A stretch of 64,000 nucleotides of DNA from assembly GCF_048751585.1 (NCBI RefSeq), contig NZ_JAZHOB010000004.1, positions 248,001 to 312,000 on the forward strand, in the 5' to 3' direction. The position numbers and the translations under genes are program-made. The DNA comes from G025836975 sp048751585. Its GTDB lineage: Bacteria; Pseudomonadota; Gammaproteobacteria; Burkholderiales; Burkholderiaceae_B. Below are positions 25,146 to 32,586 of this stretch, piece after piece. Position 1 is the stretch's first letter; each line of letters opens with the position of its first letter. The notes beneath the pieces are model-generated. The model was not told where the DNA came from and did not search any database. It saw only the letters and a program-made list of their open reading frames with translations.

Positions 25146-26351
25146 TCAGGACACCGTATCCAGGCTGTCGATCTCGGCCTTGCGCAAGCGCAGCAGGATC
25201 AGGCCCGGCAAGGCGATCAGCACCGTAATCACAAAGAAGCCCGGCCAGCCTATCGACTCGACCAGGGGCGGCGTCAATGGACCGGCCAGGTAGGTGCGCC
25301 CCACCGCCGACAATGCCGAGAGCAAGGCAAACTGGGTCGCTGAAAACTCCTGCTTGCACAAGGCCATCAGCAAGGCGACAAAGGCGGCCGTGCCCAGGCC
25401 GCCGCACAGATTCTCCACCGCCACGACCAGCGCCATGGAATAAACGTGAGGCGGCGTTACCGCCAGCACCCAATAGCCGAAATTGGACACGGCCTGCAAA
25501 AGGCCGAACAGCATCAAGGAACGGTACAGGCCCAGCCGCGCCATGATGGACCCACCGGCCAGCGCCCCGACGATGGTGGCGGCAAGGCCGAACACCTTAT
25601 TGATGGTTCCCACTTCCGAAACGCTGAAGCCCGCGCCGCGCAGCAAAAAGGTGGTCGACAGCGCCCCGGCGAACGCATCGCCCAATTTGTAGAGCACGAT
25701 GAGCAGCAAGATGGTGAGGGCGCCGCGCCGCTTGAAAAATTCGACCAGCGGCTCGACCACCGCGACGGCCAGGGATCGCGGCGCGCGTGCCACCACTTCA
25801 GGTTCCGGGGCCAGGACGGTGGCAACGGCGCACACCGCCATGAAACCGCCCATCAGGAAATACATGTTCCGCCAGCCCAGCCACTGATCGGCCAGCACCA
25901 GGGCCAACCCTCCGGACACGATCATGGCCAGGCGATATCCCAGCACTTTGACAGCCGCCCCCGCCGCCCGCTCTTCCTTGCGCAGCACATCGGTGCTGTA
26001 GGCGTCAAAGGCGATATCCTGAGTCGCCGACAGGAAGGCCACCAATACCGCCAGCGCGGCCAGCAAGCCCAGGTGTCCGGCGGGTGAAAACAGGCCCATG
26101 CAGGCGATGGCCGCCGCCAGCAATATCTGCGTGAAAAATATCCAGCTGCGCCGGCGGCCGAGAACGGGCGGCGCATACCTGTCGACCAGCGGAGCCCAAA
26201 GGAACTTCAAGGTGTATGCCGTTCCGATCAGCGTCAGAAAGCCTATGTTCTGCAGCGATACATTATCAACGGTGGCCCAGGCCTGGAGCGTTCCACTGGT
26301 CAAGGCCAACGGCAACCCACTTGCGAACCCCAGCACCAGAAGGGGAATCAC
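25146..26351 (-). CDS. ampG: AmpG-family muropeptide permease (MFS)
   Basis: 401 aa from the GTG at 26351, with 12 membrane helices. The N-terminal block LLVLGFASGLPLALTSGTLQAW and DIAFDAYSTDVL are AmpG signatures. AmpG imports anhydro-muropeptides for cell-wall recycling. The GTG at 26351 begins within the first conserved helix and has no Shine-Dalgarno. The open frame continues upstream to a TGA at about 26406 with residues that still align with the family (VYASPRVIPLL), but contains no ATG, GTG or TTG. An AGAGG at 26394-26398 points to ATC codons at 26387 or 26390 as the true start. Confidence 0.88.
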   Translation of the reverse strand: MIPLLVLGFASGLPLALTSGTLQAWATVDNVSLQNIGFLTLIGTAYTLKFLWAPLVDRYAPPVLGRRRSWIFFTQILLAAAIACMGLFSPAGHLGLLAALAVLVAFLSATQDIAFDAYSTDVLRKEERAAGAAVKVLGYRLAMIVSGGLALVLADQWLGWRNMYFLMGGFMAVCAVATVLAPEPEVVARAPRSLAVAVVEPLVEFFKRRGALTILLLIVLYKLGDAFAGALSTTFLLRGAGFSVSEVGTINKVFGLAATIVGALAGGSIMARLGLYRSLMLFGLLQAVSNFGYWVLAVTPPHVYSMALVVAVENLCGGLGTAAFVALLMALCKQEFSATQFALLSALSAVGRTYLAGPLTPPLVESIGWPGFFVITVLIALPGLILLRLRKAEIDSLDTVS

Positions 26352-26402
26352 GCGGGGGCTGGCGTAAACGCTGGAAAATGTAGCGATGATGCACCTCTCT
26401 GA

Positions 26403-27014
26403 TCAGTTGGGGGATTCGAAGCGATACACCGCCAGGGTACTGCGCCAGCCAGGCAAGAACTTGATTTCCTTGTTGCCGTTGAAGGTGGCCAGATGCGTTA
26501 TGCGCAATTGCAGCGCAAGCGCCAGCGCCTCAAAATCCTTGAGCGTGCATAGATGGATATTCGGCGTATCGAACCACTGGTAAGGCATCTCGCCGGTTAC
26601 CGGCATGCGCCCCCGCAATATCGACCAGCCGTGCGGCCAGTAACCGAAATTGGGGAAGGAAACTATCCCGTAGCGCGCCACCCGCGCCATCTCTCGCAAT
26701 ATATGCTCGGTGCGATGCATGGATTGCAGGGTCTGCGAAAGCACCACCGTGTCGAACTGTTGGTCGTCGAACAGCGCCAGGCCCTCTTCCAGGTTCTGCT
26801 GGATCACCTGCACGCCGCGGCGCACCGACGCAATCACATGTTCGTCGTTCAGCTCGACGCCGGCGCCGACCACTTTCTTGTCGGCCTGCAGATAGGCCAG
26901 CAAAGTGCCATCCCCGCAGCCCAAGTCCAGTACACGGCTTTCCGGCTCTATCCAGCTTGCAATGCGTCTAAGGTCGGCGCGTACATGGCGCGGCGCCACA
27001 GTTGACTGGCTCAC
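26403..27014 (-). CDS. metW: Methionine biosynthesis protein MetW
   Basis: 203 aa class I methyltransferase-fold protein with the SAM-binding motif RVLDLGCGDGTLLAYL and the family pattern VVLSQTLQSMHRTEHILREMARVARYGIVSFPNFGYW. MetW is co-transcribed with metX in many beta- and gammaproteobacteria and is needed for full MetX activity in methionine synthesis. Its ATG overlaps the metX stop by 4 bp. Confidence 0.95.
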   Translation of the reverse strand: MSQSTVAPRHVRADLRRIASWIEPESRVLDLGCGDGTLLAYLQADKKVVGAGVELNDEHVIASVRRGVQVIQQNLEEGLALFDDQQFDTVVLSQTLQSMHRTEHILREMARVARYGIVSFPNFGYWPHGWSILRGRMPVTGEMPYQWFDTPNIHLCTLKDFEALALALQLRITHLATFNGNKEIKFLPGWRSTLAVYRFESPN

Positions 27015-28264
27015 GCTAGCACTCCTGTTGTCCGGGTTCGCTCGGGCAACCCCAGCTTGGCAGCGATCCGGTCGTAATAGCCCTGCACCACGGCGTGATA
27101 GCGGGCATCGTCCAGCAAAAAGGCATCGTGGCCATGCGGCGCATCGATTTCCGCATATGTTACGGGCCGCTTGTTTTTAAGCAGCGCTCGCGCAATCTCG
27201 CGCGAGCGGGCCGGTGGAAAGCGCCAGTCCGTGCTGAAGGAAACCAGCAGGAAATCAGCCTGGACGCCTTGCAGCGCACGCGCCAGGTCGCCGCCATGGT
27301 TGCGCGAGGGATCGAAATAATCCAGTGCGCGCGTAATCAATAAATACGTATTGGCATCGAAATAAGTGGAGAACTTCTCGCCCTGGTAGCGCAGATAGGA
27401 CTCGACCTCGAATTCGACGTCGTAGCCATAATGGAATTCGCCGTTGTCGGCCGGCGCACGCTGGGTGCGGCCGAACTTGGTTGCCATGTCGTCATCCGAC
27501 AGGTACGTAATGTGCCCCACCATCCGGGCCACCGACAAACCGTGTTTCGGCACCCTGCCGTGTGCGTAGTAATCGCCGCCATGAAAGTCCGGATCGCTGA
27601 TGATGGACCGCCGGGCCACTTCGTTGAAGCCTATATTTTGGGCCGACAGGCGCGGGGTGCTGGCGATCACAACACAATGCCCTATGCGTTCCGGACAGGT
27701 TATGGCCCAGCTCAGGGCCTGCATCCCGCCCAGAGAACCGCCCATCACCGCCGCGAACTTTTCAATCCCGAAATGATCGGCAAGCCTGGCCTGCGCACGC
27801 ACCCAGTCTTCGACCGTCAGCATGGGGAAAGCCGCGCCCCAGGGCTTGCCGGTTTTCGGATTGATGCTGGCCGGACCAGTCGAGCCGAAGCACGATCCAA
27901 TATTGTTCACGCCAATCACAAAAAAGCGATCGGTGTCCACCGCCTTGCCGGGCCCGACCATGTTGTCCCACCAGCCAATGTCCCTGGGATCGTCGGCGGC
28001 AATGCCCGCAACATGGTGGGATGCGTTCAGGGCATGGCAAACCAGCACCGCGTTGCTGCGTTCCTGATTCAGCACGCCATAGGTTTCCACAGCAAGCTCG
28101 TAGCTGGGCAGAACCTGGCCGCTGGTCAATGCGAGCGGCTCGGTGAACGATATATATTGGGGGGATACGATGCCCACCGAACCCGAAGGCGTGGTGGAAG
28201 GCAGGATTTCCGCAGTAGCGGGCACGGCGATAGGGGAAATGACGGTTGCGGATAGTTCGGCCAT
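27011..28264 (-). CDS. metX: Homoserine O-acyltransferase MetX
   Basis: 417 aa alpha/beta hydrolase-fold enzyme that activates homoserine with an acyl-CoA (acetyl or succinyl) at the first step of methionine synthesis. The nucleophile Ser177 sits in VMGGSLGGMQA; the C-terminal DAPHGHDAFLLD supplies the catalytic His. It has about 30 extra N-terminal residues. Proteobacterial MetX with an adjacent MetW often uses succinyl-CoA, so the acyl donor is left open. The start codon is 5 nt from an AGAGG that is embedded in a SAM-II riboswitch. Confidence 0.95.
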   Translation of the reverse strand: MAELSATVISPIAVPATAEILPSTTPSGSVGIVSPQYISFTEPLALTSGQVLPSYELAVETYGVLNQERSNAVLVCHALNASHHVAGIAADDPRDIGWWDNMVGPGKAVDTDRFFVIGVNNIGSCFGSTGPASINPKTGKPWGAAFPMLTVEDWVRAQARLADHFGIEKFAAVMGGSLGGMQALSWAITCPERIGHCVVIASTPRLSAQNIGFNEVARRSIISDPDFHGGDYYAHGRVPKHGLSVARMVGHITYLSDDDMATKFGRTQRAPADNGEFHYGYDVEFEVESYLRYQGEKFSTYFDANTYLLITRALDYFDPSRNHGGDLARALQGVQADFLLVSFSTDWRFPPARSREIARALLKNKRPVTYAEIDAPHGHDAFLLDDARYHAVVQGYYDRIAAKLGLPERTRTTGVLA

Positions 28265-28267
28265 ATG

Positions 28268-28323
28268 GACCTCTTTAGCTGGATTTATGAGGCGCCCGCA
28301 AGCAGATCAAGCAAATCGGCGCT
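28268..28323 (-). ncRNA. SAM-II riboswitch in the metX leader
   Basis: On the minus strand the order of conserved elements matches SAM-II: GCGCC stem strand, GATTTG, the loop with CTGCTTGCG, the GGCGC stem strand, TCATAAAT, then AGCTAAAG running into the Shine-Dalgarno AGAGG. P1 forms from GCGCC and GGCGC. The 3' AGCTAAAGAGG segment is the one that enters the pseudoknot when SAM is bound, which would hide the ribosome site 5 nt from the metX ATG. Expected effect: methionine sufficiency (high SAM) blocks translation of metX-metW. Confidence 0.85.
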
Positions 28324-28429
28324 GTTTCAGGCTGTTATTTTATCACTCCTGCCAAACACGGCTTTTCGCAGACCGGACTTGCTGCCGCTGCGCTTTTATC
28401 CAGGACGGTTTTACCCGGATGATAAAACT

Positions 28430-28458
28430 TGATACATTCCATAAATAAATGTAAATAA
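28430..28458 (+). promoter_or_regulatory. Promoter with internal inverted repeat for the LuxR-type gene
   Basis: TTGATA (28430-28435), a 17-bp spacer and TAAATA (28453-28458) form a plausible sigma-70 promoter. TACATT (28434-28439) and AATGTA (28449-28454) are an inverted repeat lying across it, a candidate operator. Confidence 0.55.
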
Positions 28459-28485
28459 TACCGGAGATATAAGGAGGAGTCGCCC

Positions 28486-28758
28486 ATGAAGCCGCTCACG
28501 CAACGGGAGGTGTCGTGCCTGCAATGGGCGGCGCTCGGCAAGACCAGCTGGGAAATGGGAATGATCCTGGGCCTTACGGAAAGAACCATCAATTTCCATA
28601 TCCATAATGCCTGCCGCAAGCTGGGCGTCCATGGACGGCAAGCCGCCATCACTGCCGCCTTGCAGGCAGGCTTGCTGCCAGGCCTTATCGGGCCGGTTTC
28701 ACACCCTGCAAAAACTCGGCGGCCTGGCTCTCGGGAAACCGATCCCGCGCGGCGGTAA
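28486..28758 (+). CDS. Stand-alone LuxR-type HTH protein
   Basis: 90 aa that consist almost entirely of a LuxR/FixJ C-terminal HTH (about 1-62): LTQREVSCLQWAALGKTSWEMGMILGLTERTINFHIHNACRKLGV. There is no autoinducer-binding or receiver domain. The start is supported by a strong Shine-Dalgarno (AAGGAGG at 28472-28478). The last 25 or so residues, after QAGLLPGL, are low-similarity and overlap the 3' end of the opposing lipoprotein gene by 74 bp, suggesting that the ancestral stop was lost. It could be a small LuxR solo or the remnant of a longer regulator. Confidence 0.75.
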   Translation: MKPLTQREVSCLQWAALGKTSWEMGMILGLTERTINFHIHNACRKLGVHGRQAAITAALQAGLLPGLIGPVSHPAKTRRPGSRETDPARR

Positions 28759-29194
28759 CAATCCCTTCCGTCAAGCCTTGCTCCGTCAGCCAGGCCCTGG
28801 CCTGCAAGGTGATTGCGCCGCTGGGAGACTGGCCCTTCACGGTGAACGATTCTCCTGGAGCCGGCAATGCCTTGGGCGGCTCCTGGCCCAGATTCCTGTA
28901 TAACGATCCCACCACGGCCAAGGCGAATTCCTTGCGCCCGGCCTCGTCCGCCCGCAAAGCGTCGGGCAGCGCCGCATAGGCCACAGTAAAGAGAGCGTCG
29001 TCCACCGTCACGCTGGTCATGCTGAAGGTAATATCGTGCCCGGAAAACTTCAGGCGGCGTTCCTGAGTCACCGGCTTGTCGGGGAAAAAGGCCGTCACGG
29101 CGCCATCGCCCACGGTAAGCTGCCGCCAGTTGTATTGCGGCGAACATGCCACCAACAGGCTGGACAGCAGCATAATCACACCTATACGTATCAC
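28685..29194 (-). CDS. Putative lipoprotein of unknown function
   Basis: 169 aa from the GTG at 29194, chosen because GAGG lies just upstream and it gives a compact lipoprotein signal (RIGVIMLLSSLLVAC, lipobox LVAC with Cys17). A GTG at 29230 would add 12 residues. The mature part is about 150 aa of mixed alpha/beta character, predicted to be membrane-anchored in the periplasm. I do not recognise the family. It is divergent from gshA and overlaps the LuxR-type gene tail to tail. Confidence 0.75.
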   Translation of the reverse strand: MIRIGVIMLLSSLLVACSPQYNWRQLTVGDGAVTAFFPDKPVTQERRLKFSGHDITFSMTSVTVDDALFTVAYAALPDALRADEAGRKEFALAVVGSLYRNLGQEPPKALPAPGESFTVKGQSPSGAITLQARAWLTEQGLTEGIVTAARDRFPESQAAEFLQGVKPAR

Positions 29195-29249
29195 GGCCAC
29201 ACCTCGGGTAAAATCGCCAGCGACAGACACTTCTTTAAAGATACCCTGA

Positions 29250-30842
29250 ATGACTTCAAGTAACCAACGCCTTGCCGTGCTGGGCTCTCACTTGCCGGTG
29301 CTGCAAGGCATATTGCGCGGTATTGAAAAAGAAGGCCTGCGCGTAACAGAGCAAGGCGCGCTGGCAACAACGCCCCACCCCTCGGTCCTTGGTTCGGCAT
29401 TGGCCAACCCGCGCATCACCACCGACTACTCGGAAGCCTTGCTGGAACTGATTACAGGAACGCACGATTCTACCGAAAGCCTGGTCCACGAGCTGGAGCA
29501 GACGCATCGCTACGTTGCGCAGCAGTTGCCAAGCGAACTGATCTGGAATCAGTCCATGCCGGCGCACCTGCCGCCCGAAGCCGAAATTCCCATTGCCTGG
29601 TACGGCACATCCAACACCGGCATGCTCAAGCATGTATACCGACGCGGGTTGGCCGAACGCTACGGCAAGGCGATGCAATGCATCGCCGGCGTACACTACA
29701 ACTTTTCGCTGCCCGATGCATTCTGGGACCTGATCGGCATACAGGGCGCTTCGCAAAGCGAACAGCGCTCCAAGGGCTACCTGGCGCTTATCCGGAATTT
29801 CACGCGCTATTCCTGGCTGCTCATGTATTTATTCGGCGCCTCGCCCGCCATATCCAAGAACTTCATGCGCGGCCTGCCCAATCCGCTGCTGGAACTCGAC
29901 GCCGACACGCTATACCTGCCTTACGCCACCAGCCTGCGCATGAGCGACCTGGGTTATCAGAATAAAGCGCAATCCGATCTGCAGCTTTGCTACAACGATC
30001 TGGAAACATTCCTGGCCCGCATGCTGAACGCCGTCACCAAGCCCTGGCCCGCCTACGAGGCCATAGGTACGCATCGCAACGGCGAATGGATACAGCTGAA
30101 CACCAACATTCTGCAGATCGAAAACGAGTACTACTCCAATATCCGCCCCAAACGCGCCACCGGCCGATGCGAACGCCCCGCCACCGCCCTTGCCGAACGC
30201 GGCGTGCAATACATTGAAGTCCGGTGCCTGGATATCGACCCTGAATCGCCCATAGGCATTTCGGCCGGCACCAGCCGCTTCATGGACGCCTTCTTGCTGT
30301 TCTGCGCGGCAGAGCAAAGCAAGCTGTTCCCCAATAACGGCTACTGCATGGATAGCCACGATAATTTCAGCGTGGTAGTGAAAGAAGGCCGCAAGCCCGG
30401 CCTGGTTCTGGTCAACCAGAATGTGGCCACGACCCGGGAGGAATGGGGTGCGGAGCTGATCGAAGGCATTGCTCCATACGCCCGCTTGCTCGACCAGGCC
30501 CAGGGCGGCGACTTGTATGCCCAGGCGCTGGCCATCCAGGCCGAAAAAGTGCGGGACAGCGAAAAAACGCCTTCGGCGCGCCTGCTGCAAACCCTGCGCG
30601 ACCAGAAGCTGAGCCTGCACGATTACTCGCTCAAGCGCAGCCTGGAACATCGCGAAACCCTGCGCGCGCAGGCGCTGGCACCGGCCGAGCAGGACGAATA
30701 CGAGACAATCGCCAAGGAGTCGCTAGTCGAGCAGAAAAGACTGGAAGACAGCGACACCGAGGATTTCGACAGCTACGTGGCGCGCTACCACGCCGCGCTC
30801 AAGAACACCGACAAAGGGTTGTCCTGCGGTTCATCAAGTTAA
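29250..30842 (+). CDS. gshA: Glutamate-cysteine ligase
   Basis: 530 aa, the proteobacterial GshA type (E. coli-like, about 518 aa). It joins glutamate and cysteine, the first and limiting step of glutathione synthesis, in the cytosol. Signatures: GILRGIEKEGLRVTEQGALA, ITTDYSEALLELITG, the GVHYNFSLPDAFW block, and EVRCLDIDP. The ATG lacks an obvious Shine-Dalgarno. A terminator follows the stop codon. Confidence 0.96.
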   Translation: MTSSNQRLAVLGSHLPVLQGILRGIEKEGLRVTEQGALATTPHPSVLGSALANPRITTDYSEALLELITGTHDSTESLVHELEQTHRYVAQQLPSELIWNQSMPAHLPPEAEIPIAWYGTSNTGMLKHVYRRGLAERYGKAMQCIAGVHYNFSLPDAFWDLIGIQGASQSEQRSKGYLALIRNFTRYSWLLMYLFGASPAISKNFMRGLPNPLLELDADTLYLPYATSLRMSDLGYQNKAQSDLQLCYNDLETFLARMLNAVTKPWPAYEAIGTHRNGEWIQLNTNILQIENEYYSNIRPKRATGRCERPATALAERGVQYIEVRCLDIDPESPIGISAGTSRFMDAFLLFCAAEQSKLFPNNGYCMDSHDNFSVVVKEGRKPGLVLVNQNVATTREEWGAELIEGIAPYARLLDQAQGGDLYAQALAIQAEKVRDSEKTPSARLLQTLRDQKLSLHDYSLKRSLEHRETLRAQALAPAEQDEYETIAKESLVEQKRLEDSDTEDFDSYVARYHAALKNTDKGLSCGSSS

Positions 30843-30863
30843 TGCCAAGGGGTAGACGGCCGC

Positions 30864-30885
30864 GCCGTTTCCACTACGGCTTTTT
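30864..30885 (+). terminator. Rho-independent terminator of gshA
   Basis: GCCGT (30864-30868) pairs with ACGGC (30876-30880), followed by TTTTT. It begins 22 bp after the gshA stop. From here to about 31040 the sequence is GC-rich with no gene I can support. Confidence 0.65.
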
Positions 30886-31046
30886 CCCGGGCTTGCCGCC
30901 TGTGCTCTCATCACCCGAGGATACCGGGTGCTTCGCTCACTCCACGCCGGGAGCATCCGCCGTGCCTTCCGCCTGTATAGCGGCGTAATCCCCTTCCCCG
31001 GGACGCTGCCCGCTGCGTGCATCCCGGTCGGCGGCCGCCGTGCCGC

Positions 31047-31112
31047 GATCAAAAAAAGGATTTGCCCACGCCGACAGTACGCAGCATCCTTAAACAAGCC
31101 GGCCTGAAATGA
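31047..31112 (+). pseudogene. HicA toxin C-terminal remnant
   Basis: The frame ending at TGA 31110-31112 reads KKDLPTPTVRSILKQAGLK, which closely fits the C-terminus of HicA mRNA interferases (PHPKKDLP.GT.RSILKQAGL). Upstream, a VPR...KK stretch appears one frame away, across a run of seven A at 31051-31057, so the gene is frameshifted. The N-terminal two thirds with the catalytic His cannot be recognised. It lies 20 bp before the HicB-like remnant, the normal hicA-hicB order. Confidence 0.6.
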
Positions 31113-31132
31113 TCAGACCAGGAGGAAGCAAA

Positions 31133-31270
31133 TTGCGTTATCCCATCTACGTGCATAAGGAAGGCAACAGCGCCTACGGCGCTACCTTTCCTGATATTCC
31201 AGGTTGCTTTGCTGGTGCCGATGATATCCAGGCGTTGCCACGTGCCGAACACGAGATGGCGGAAGCCTGA
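31133..31270 (+). pseudogene. Truncated HicB-family antitoxin
   Basis: A TTG start with a perfect AGGAGG 7 nt upstream opens a 45-residue frame whose first 35 residues (RYPIYVHKEGNSAYGATFPDIPGCFAGADDIQ in segments) match the N-terminal RNase-H-like fold of HicB. Full-length relatives have 110-140 aa with a C-terminal DNA-binding domain; that is missing here. The protein might still be made, given the strong ribosome site, but could not regulate as a normal HicB. With the HicA remnant upstream, this is a decayed toxin-antitoxin locus. Confidence 0.6.
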
Positions 31271-31335
31271 AACGCAAATCCCGAAGGCCCGCACCTAGCC
31301 CAATGCCTAGCCATGGCTATGGCGGAACACCCCCC

Positions 31336-31477
31336 ATGGGGCACACCAATCTCAGGATGTTCTTTAAGGTCTACAGGAAGGGGAAAAGATGGTGCAGCCC
31401 GTGGCCGGGAGGAGGCCAAGATGGACGCTCTATTCGCATTGCCGCCGAAACAAAAGCGGCGAACTGCGATTAGTTGA
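31336..31477 (+). pseudogene. Tyrosine recombinase (integrase) C-terminal remnant, frameshifted
   Basis: From 31336 the frame reads MGHTNLRMFFKVYRK, the box-II region of phage/island integrases with the catalytic His and the Tyr nucleophile ten residues later. From 31385 the next frame continues KDGAARGREEAKMDALF to a stop at 31475-31477, which fits the usual tail of such integrases (RKWIDGADRGREEAKM type). So one frameshift lies near 31380. A few upstream codons (ANPE at 31274-31285) could be more of it, but most of the gene is gone. It ends 43 bp before a copy of the tRNA-Arg 3' end, where an integrase gene is expected. Confidence 0.6.
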
Positions 31478-31520
31478 TTTCTGTCACGCTGTTATTACAG
31501 GCGACATAAGCCATTGATTC

Positions 31521-31550
31521 TGGCGCGCCCGACAGGAATCGAACCTGTAT
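31521..31550 (-). repeat. Distal att copy: 30-bp duplicate of the tRNA-Arg 3' end
   Basis: These 30 bp are identical to 32281-32310, the last 30 nt of tRNA-Arg(CCG) including CCA, acceptor strand and T-arm. Flanking bases differ on both sides, so the identity is exactly 30 bp, the signature of site-specific integration into a tRNA gene. Confidence 0.85.
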
Positions 31551-31573
31551 AGCATTTCAAGAAAATGGCTGAA

Positions 31574-31599
31574 TTTATCGTTTGACGTTAAACGATAAA
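31574..31599. promoter_or_regulatory. higBA operator palindrome
   Basis: TTTATCGTTT (31574-31583) and AAACGATAAA (31590-31599) are perfect 10-bp inverted repeats with a 6-bp spacer, 18 bp before the higB ATG. This is where the HigA antitoxin would be expected to bind and repress the operon. Confidence 0.8.
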
Positions 31600-31617
31600 C
31601 GCCATAAAATACAGACC

Positions 31618-31896
31618 ATGATAAAAAGCTTCCGCTGCCACGACACCCAAGCTCTTTACAAAGGCAAACGAATCGCTCGTTTTACGAGTTTCCGGACTGT
31701 GGCGGAGCGCAAGTTGCAAATGCTCGATAGCGCCAGCACGCTGGATTTTCTGCGGTCACCGCCTGGCAACCGGCTGGAAGCGCTAAAGGGCAACCGAGTC
31801 GGGCAACATAGCATCCGCATCAACGATCAGTGGCGGATTTGTTTCATCTGGAGCGCAGAAGGGCCGGAATACGTCGAAATCGTCGATTACCATTGA
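31618..31896 (+). CDS. higB: HigB/RelE-type toxin
   Basis: 92 aa from the ATG at 31618 (MIKSF...), the standard HigB start; a TTG further upstream would fall inside the operator. RelE-fold mRNA interferase acting on ribosome-bound mRNA. Conserved features: the N-terminal RFTSFRTVAERKLQMLDSA helices, LEALKGNRVGQHSIRINDQWRICF with the catalytic Arg/His region, and the terminal VEIVDYH. Full length and apparently intact. The toxin precedes the antitoxin, the usual order for higBA. Confidence 0.92.
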   Translation: MIKSFRCHDTQALYKGKRIARFTSFRTVAERKLQMLDSASTLDFLRSPPGNRLEALKGNRVGQHSIRINDQWRICFIWSAEGPEYVEIVDYH

Positions 31897-31908
31897 ACGG
31901 AGTCCATA

Positions 31909-32211
31909 ATGATCAAAAATGGCATGCGTCCGATTCATCCGGGCGAGATACTACGCGAAGAATACCTCACGCCTCTGGGCATGAGCGTCAACGCTTTGGC
32001 CACTCATCTACATGTGCCGGCTACGCGCATGAATGAAATTGTGCGTGAGCGTCGCGGCGTTACACCCGATACAGCGCTACGGCTCGCCGCCTTTTTTGGA
32101 GGCGATGCAAGCTCTTGGCTGAACCTGCAACAGGCCTACGACTTGAAATCGGTAGAAGCTCAGATTGCCGAACGCATCATCAAAGACGTACGGCCACTTG
32201 AGCATGCCTGA
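31909..32211 (+). CDS. higA: HigA-family antitoxin
   Basis: 100 aa XRE-type HTH protein (about residues 12-70). MRPIHPGEILREEYLTPLGMSVNALATHLHVPATRMNEIVRERRGVTPDTALRLAAFFG is the typical HigA pattern, with W89-type helix LNLQQAYDL after it. It neutralises HigB and represses the operon through the upstream palindrome. It begins 12 bp after higB with a weak Shine-Dalgarno (CGGAG). Confidence 0.93.
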   Translation: MIKNGMRPIHPGEILREEYLTPLGMSVNALATHLHVPATRMNEIVRERRGVTPDTALRLAAFFGGDASSWLNLQQAYDLKSVEAQIAERIIKDVRPLEHA

Positions 32212-32244
32212 ATAAACGGAACCGCTACGCGACTTGATACCTAC

Positions 32245-32268
32245 AAAAAAAGCAGCCCAAAGGCTGCT
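32245..32268 (-). terminator. Rho-independent terminator of tRNA-Arg
   Basis: Read on the minus strand, AGCAGCC and GGCTGCT form a perfect 7-bp stem with loop TTTG followed by six T. It lies 12 bp beyond the tRNA 3' end and inside the islet, so the islet seems to have brought its own terminator. Confidence 0.8.
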
Positions 32269-32280
32269 CTCTGAAATATA

Positions 32281-32355
32281 TGGCGCGCCCGACAGGAATC
32301 GAACCTGTATCAAGAGCTTCGGAAACTCTCATTCTATCCATTGAACTACGGGCGC
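32281..32355 (-). tRNA. tRNA-Arg(CCG)
   Basis: 75 nt including an encoded CCA. The acceptor stem pairs GCGCCCG with CGGGCGC, discriminator G. The D-arm is GTTC...GAAT, the anticodon stem AGAGT/GCTCT with loop TTCCGAA (anticodon CCG, reading CGG), and the T-arm ACAGG-TTCGATT-CCTGT. A TACAAT upstream could be its -10. Its last 30 nt are duplicated at 31521-31550. Confidence 0.95.
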
Positions 32356-32586
32356 AGGGTCGTCATTGTAGCGTGTTTGCGGGAAAATTTTCCGATGCCC
32401 CGAAACCGCGGCGCAGCGGGGGCCATACCCCCATTCATGCACTGAAGCACTAGTCTAGTTATAATCGTTTATTCAGGAGTTTCCGGAAACACCTGCGTGC
32501 AAGCGCAAAGACCGTTCTCCTGTAGATAGACCATCACGGAATTCAGGCCTTGGCGCCCTCAGACTAGGAACACGCAGGATTCGATT

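Larger units (their letters stand above)
31551..32310. mobile_element. 760-bp toxin-antitoxin islet in tRNA-Arg(CCG)
   Basis: The two 30-bp att copies are exactly 760 bp apart. The DNA between them holds only a regulated higBA pair and a terminator for the tRNA; no integrase lies inside. A recombinase relic lies just outside the distal copy. This looks like the residue of a larger island or one step of serial insertions into the same tRNA, with the toxin-antitoxin pair favouring retention. Confidence 0.75.

Noticed and set aside
31582..31617. Longer HigB start at the TTG 31582
   Set aside because: It lies inside the operator palindrome; the ATG at 31618 gives the normal HigB N-terminus.
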